From: Gemmatimonadota bacterium
GTDB taxonomy: Bacteria; Latescibacterota; UBA2968
Direction: 5' to 3'
Length of the DNA: 64,000 nt
Assembly (NCBI GenBank): GCA_002714465.1
Contig: PAXL01000036.1
Span: 120,323 to 184,322, forward strand
The notes under the pieces are model-generated. The model was not told where the DNA came from, ran no database searches, and saw nothing but the letters and a program-made list of their open reading frames with translations. Made by a program: the position numbers and the translations under genes. Each line of letters starts with the position of its first letter. Positions within the stretch are counted from its first letter, which is position 1. Below, one piece after another: positions 61,006 through 64,000 of this stretch.

Positions 61006-63878
61006 TTATCAGCCTCCGTATCCGCCCGGACGGGTTCGGTATCCGCAAACCACTGGCGGACCGCACCGATCATCTCTTCCTGAGACGAGAACGAATGCGT
61101 GGGAGCCGGAAGGGAGTCCAAGAAGGCCTTCCCGTATTTCGTTGTGATGACGCGGTTATCCAGTACGATCACGACGCCTCGGTCATTCGCGTTGCGAATC
61201 AATCGGCCGAACCCCTGGCGGAATCTGAGGATCGCCTCGGGGACCGAGTAATGGATGAAGGGATCCTTGCCCTGTTTCTGCAACTCCTCCATCTGCGCTT
61301 CGACCAGAGGATCGGTGGGAACCGCGAACGGGAGTCGGACTATGCCCAAGATCTCCAGTGCGTCTCCCGGTAGATCGACACCCTCCCAGAAGCTGTCCGT
61401 TCCAAGCAATACGGATGGCCGGTTATCCTTGAACCGTTCGGTGATGTGCTGACGGGATCCGTCCTTGCCCTGACCAAGTAGAAGCGTGTCTCTCGACGAA
61501 AGATCCAGCTTTAGCTCTGCATACGACTTGTTCAGCATATTATAGGACGTGTAGAGGATCAATGTCCCGCGATTAACCTCTGCGGCGACGTCTCGCACGA
61601 CGCCGTCTACTGCGGTTTGAAACTGGTCGTCCTTTGGTGAGGGCATGAATTTTGCGGTGCAGACAAGCGCCTGACGCTCGTAGTCGAAGGGCGAGCCGAG
61701 ACACAAGCTCTGCACACGATCACCATCGGATTCCTCCAGACCCATCCTGCGAAGGAAGTAGATAAGCCTTCCCCGGATGCCGAGCGTGGCCGAGGTGAAG
61801 ATGATACTGTGCATCCGCCCGTAAAGTGCCTCGTCTAGTTGTTCGGCAATCCTGAGAGGCGCAGAGAAGAGTCTCGTGTCGGAGCTGTCTTCGCGACTCG
61901 GAAGCTCCATCCAGTAGACCCATCCCTCGTAATTCGGGTCAGTGAGGTCTCCGATGTCGTCGAGAACGTCGCCACAGTCGGTGATCCGGGCATCGAGCTC
62001 GTTCTTCAGGTCGTCTTGGTTGGGGAAGGCATCATCCTTCAGGTCCTTCATCCAGTGTGACAGGTTGAGGAGTCGCTGTCCGGCGTTGTTCGCGGCATCG
62101 GAAAAGGCACCGAGCGACTCCAAGACTGACGAGAATGGATCGTCATCGGCTTTGTAGCGGATCTTCTCCGTGTAGCGTGCCCGGCTGTTTCCATTCCTAG
62201 CCCTCGCGCACTCTGTAAGATCCTGAAAAAAGGCCTGGGCGTTCATCCACAGATCTTCGATGGCCGCCTCCGCGCCTCCAATACCCGTTTCGAACCCTTT
62301 GACCTCCGCATCTTTCATCTCACCGAGATTCATCCAGTGCTTGAGGGCCGGGAGCGTACCCGTGTTGGTGAGTCCCGGACTTCGGAGCATGTCGCACAGG
62401 TTCTTGACGCGCCAGATGTTGAGTTCACGCCCGAGATACTGTGCAGCCACTCGTTCGACGTTGTGGGCCTCGTCGACGATCAGGTGCTCATACTCGCCAA
62501 GAATGCCGTTCTCCGTCGACAGATCAGAAAAGAGAAGGGAGTGGTTTACGACAATCACGTGTGCCTTTAGCGCCATCTTTCGGATGTTGTTCGCAAAACA
62601 CCGGCCGTTGGTCTTGCATCTCTGGGATCGACAAAAGCCGCTGTCGCTGCAGACCTTGGCCCATAGGCTGCCGGCGCGAGACGGATCGAAGCCACCGTGT
62701 TCGGCGATGTCGCCGGACCGGGTCTGTGTTGACCAGAGGAGGAGGGGGAGGGCAGCTATCCGTTCGTCGATCGAGAGTGCTGCGTCGAAGTTGGCCAGGA
62801 TGGATGACCATCGATTTAGGCAGATGTAGTTGCCACGGCCTTTGAGCAGCACGTACTGGAACGACTCGTCCAGTGTTCGGGCAAGCTCGGGGAGGTCCTT
62901 GTTGTAGAGCTGTTCCTGCAGGTTTTTCGTGTTCGTTGAAACGACGACACGAGCGTGGTTCTGGACGGCGTATTTGATCGCCGGCGCCAGGTATCCGAGT
63001 GACTTTCCAACACCCGTACCCGCCTCGACTGCCAGGATTTGACCGTTGTTGAAAGCAGCCCCAACGGAACGAGCCATCTCGACCTGTTCCGATCTGTGTT
63101 CGTAGGCGTCGTTCTGCTTTGCCAGGATGCCGTTAGGTGCGAAGATGTCCTCGACCTCGTCCAGATCGATGTCACTGTATGTGGACTCGACGGAGGAGAG
63201 GTCCTGTTCCCTGTTGGGCGTGAACAGGTCTTCGTCGGATGTCGGGATGAGACTCGAGCCAATTGGCGCATCCTGGCTTGCGGCTTCATTGCCGATCTCG
63301 ACGAACACGGGAAGAAGATCGGACCCCGTTCCCGAGAGGAGTCTCAGCGTCTGCTGCTTTGTGGTAAGAGGTAGCGATCGCAGTTTCTCGACCAACCCCA
63401 GGTAGATCCCCGCGAGTTCCTCTGCCTCGCGAAGCGATTTGTCGTTCGATGCGGATTCGACTTCGAAGAAGACTGCGAGCGTGTCCGGTCGGTGATCGGC
63501 CAAGTCTGGTAGTAAGGCGCGGGCGAGGTCTCGGATCCCCGTGACGTTGTCGTCGACCGGGATGGTCGATTGGGACCCCAAAAAACGTGCTTCGAACCGG
63601 CCTGCGTATGCGATGATAGGGAAGGTGCTGATGAAGGTTCTGAGTTTGCCTGCGGCGTTTGCCCAGCGGGGCGCATCTGCGAGGTCAGACTTCGATACGC
63701 CGATCAGGCGGCTGATCTCGTCAGGTATGTCTCCGACGGGTCGTGCATATGTGTGAAGACGATCCTCGATCTGACCATCCACTACGCGCACTGCGGCGAT
63801 CTCGATGATCTCGGAGGACCGCGGGTTAAGCCCCGTGGTTTCAATGTCGAGCGTTACGAAGGTGTCGAGAATTGACAT
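61002..63878 (-). CDS. dinG: Exonuclease-domain DinG-family helicase
   Basis: A 958-residue protein of the exonuclease-DinG type. Residues 1-165 are a DnaQ-like DEDDh domain beginning 'TLDIETTGLNPRSSEIIEIAAVRV' (Asp11, Glu13). Residues about 265-900 form an XPD/DinG superfamily 2 helicase: Walker A 'AGTGVGKSLG', a four-Cys iron-sulfur region near 'VCSDSGFCRSQRCKTNGRCF', 'LIVDEAHNVERVA', and the C-terminal 'GTDSFWEGVDLPGD' and 'QGFGRLIRNANDRG' motifs. It likely unwinds R-loops or repair intermediates. The exonuclease third acid is Glu96 and the catalytic His position reads Asp146, so nuclease activity is doubtful. Confidence 0.92.
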   Translation of the reverse strand: MSILDTFVTLDIETTGLNPRSSEIIEIAAVRVVDGQIEDRLHTYARPVGDIPDEISRLIGVSKSDLADAPRWANAAGKLRTFISTFPIIAYAGRFEARFLGSQSTIPVDDNVTGIRDLARALLPDLADHRPDTLAVFFEVESASNDKSLREAEELAGIYLGLVEKLRSLPLTTKQQTLRLLSGTGSDLLPVFVEIGNEAASQDAPIGSSLIPTSDEDLFTPNREQDLSSVESTYSDIDLDEVEDIFAPNGILAKQNDAYEHRSEQVEMARSVGAAFNNGQILAVEAGTGVGKSLGYLAPAIKYAVQNHARVVVSTNTKNLQEQLYNKDLPELARTLDESFQYVLLKGRGNYICLNRWSSILANFDAALSIDERIAALPLLLWSTQTRSGDIAEHGGFDPSRAGSLWAKVCSDSGFCRSQRCKTNGRCFANNIRKMALKAHVIVVNHSLLFSDLSTENGILGEYEHLIVDEAHNVERVAAQYLGRELNIWRVKNLCDMLRSPGLTNTGTLPALKHWMNLGEMKDAEVKGFETGIGGAEAAIEDLWMNAQAFFQDLTECARARNGNSRARYTEKIRYKADDDPFSSVLESLGAFSDAANNAGQRLLNLSHWMKDLKDDAFPNQDDLKNELDARITDCGDVLDDIGDLTDPNYEGWVYWMELPSREDSSDTRLFSAPLRIAEQLDEALYGRMHSIIFTSATLGIRGRLIYFLRRMGLEESDGDRVQSLCLGSPFDYERQALVCTAKFMPSPKDDQFQTAVDGVVRDVAAEVNRGTLILYTSYNMLNKSYAELKLDLSSRDTLLLGQGKDGSRQHITERFKDNRPSVLLGTDSFWEGVDLPGDALEILGIVRLPFAVPTDPLVEAQMEELQKQGKDPFIHYSVPEAILRFRQGFGRLIRNANDRGVVIVLDNRVITTKYGKAFLDSLPAPTHSFSSQEEMIGAVRQWFADTEPVRADTEADN

Positions 63879-63922
63879 GGCGCCGACCCTACCCTTCCAC
63901 CTCGCGAGTGGGAAAGTCCGCT

Positions 63923-63998
63923 TTCACGCAAGCGCTTCGGCGCGGCTGGCAGGCGAGTCCTCCTTCGCGCACGTGCTTCGGCGTGGCAGGCAGGAGAG
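63923..63998. repeat. Two imperfect 35-base direct repeats at the window edge
   Basis: TTCACGCAAGCGCTTCGGCG and TTCGCGCACGTGCTTCGGCG begin two copies with a 41-base period, both continuing with a TGGCAGGC-like segment. They lie upstream of dinG, outside any gene I can identify, and may continue beyond the window. The 13-mer GCGCTTCGGCGCG in the first copy also occurs, reverse-complemented, in the intergenic region near 42243-42255. Confidence 0.45.
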
Positions 63999-64000
63999 CG

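Overview
The window is a chromosomal segment of a Gram-negative-type bacterium. It has dense operons, many GTG and TTG starts, overlapping stop/start codons, several lipoprotein and Tat signals, and no plasmid, phage, CRISPR or insertion-sequence genes that I can see. No rRNA is present, so the taxonomy is inference. The following together suggest an uncultivated FCB-group or Latescibacterota/Poribacteria-like lineage: a GWxTD-domain protein, a BatA-like vWA protein, an SbsA-type Ig lipoprotein, C-terminal 'DxDxDG..F.DFL.FA.AFG' dockerin-like repeats, DUF1501/DUF1800 pairs, a DUF6785-like membrane protein, phytanoyl-CoA dioxygenase and enolase-superfamily genes.

Layout. (1) 1-15.9 kb, plus strand: a very large aromatic amino acid supra-operon. 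In order it holds trpC (3' end), trpF, tyrS, a CBM9-like/serine-hydrolase fusion, trpB, trpA, chorismate mutase, DAHP synthase, tyrA, an EPSP-synthase homologue that has lost its catalytic residues, a 46-aa membrane peptide, aroE, ubiE/menG, argS, a zinc-ribbon/shikimate-kinase fusion and aroB. Dehydroquinase and chorismate synthase are not in the window. (2) 16-25.6 kb, minus strand: a complete pyruvate dehydrogenase operon (aceE-aceF-lpd) directly downstream of a pyruvate:ferredoxin oxidoreductase pair. The two are separated by a strong terminator and a good sigma70-type promoter carrying a GGCGGT-TTT-ACCGCC dyad; related boxes precede the PFOR genes, the FAH-family gene and the DUF1800 gene. 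(3) 25.8-34 kb: an FAH-family enzyme, small hypotheticals, an EEP-family hydrolase, an RDD protein, a TPR-GWxTD protein, ptsN-like EIIA and a BatA-like protein.

(4) 34-42 kb, plus strand: topA, a Xer recombinase, an Ig-like lipoprotein, a pseudopilin-like protein and a secreted matrixin/YVTN-propeller protein ending in dockerin-like repeats. (5) 42.1-42.7 kb: an apparently self-contained transcription unit (dyad, promoter, terminator) carrying only a 72-aa reading frame. (6) 42.8-47.4 kb: an NHL propeller, an FAD oxidoreductase, a GNAT protein, and a UbiA/UbiX pair that probably belongs, with ubiE, to menaquinone synthesis. (7) 47.5-52.7 kb: DUF1501 with the same dockerin-like tail, DUF1800, a small lipoprotein, phytanoyl-CoA dioxygenase, and a secreted coiled-coil gene broken by seven in-frame stop codons without any frameshift. 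(8) 52.8-59.3 kb, minus strand: a TRAP-TAXI uptake operon with DUF1499, an enolase-superfamily enzyme and a DUF6785-like transporter. (9) 59.6-63.9 kb, minus strand: a RelA/SpoT homologue with a damaged synthetase domain, coupled to an exonuclease-DinG helicase.

The most noteworthy items are the apparent EPSP-synthase pseudoenzyme inside the shikimate operon, the shared GGCGGT/ACCGCC operator candidates linking PDH and PFOR, the multi-stop but frame-preserving pseudogene, the orphan transcription unit at 42.1-42.7 kb, and the dockerin-like tails shared by two exported proteins. All calls come from reading the sequence and from remembered family motifs; no search was run.
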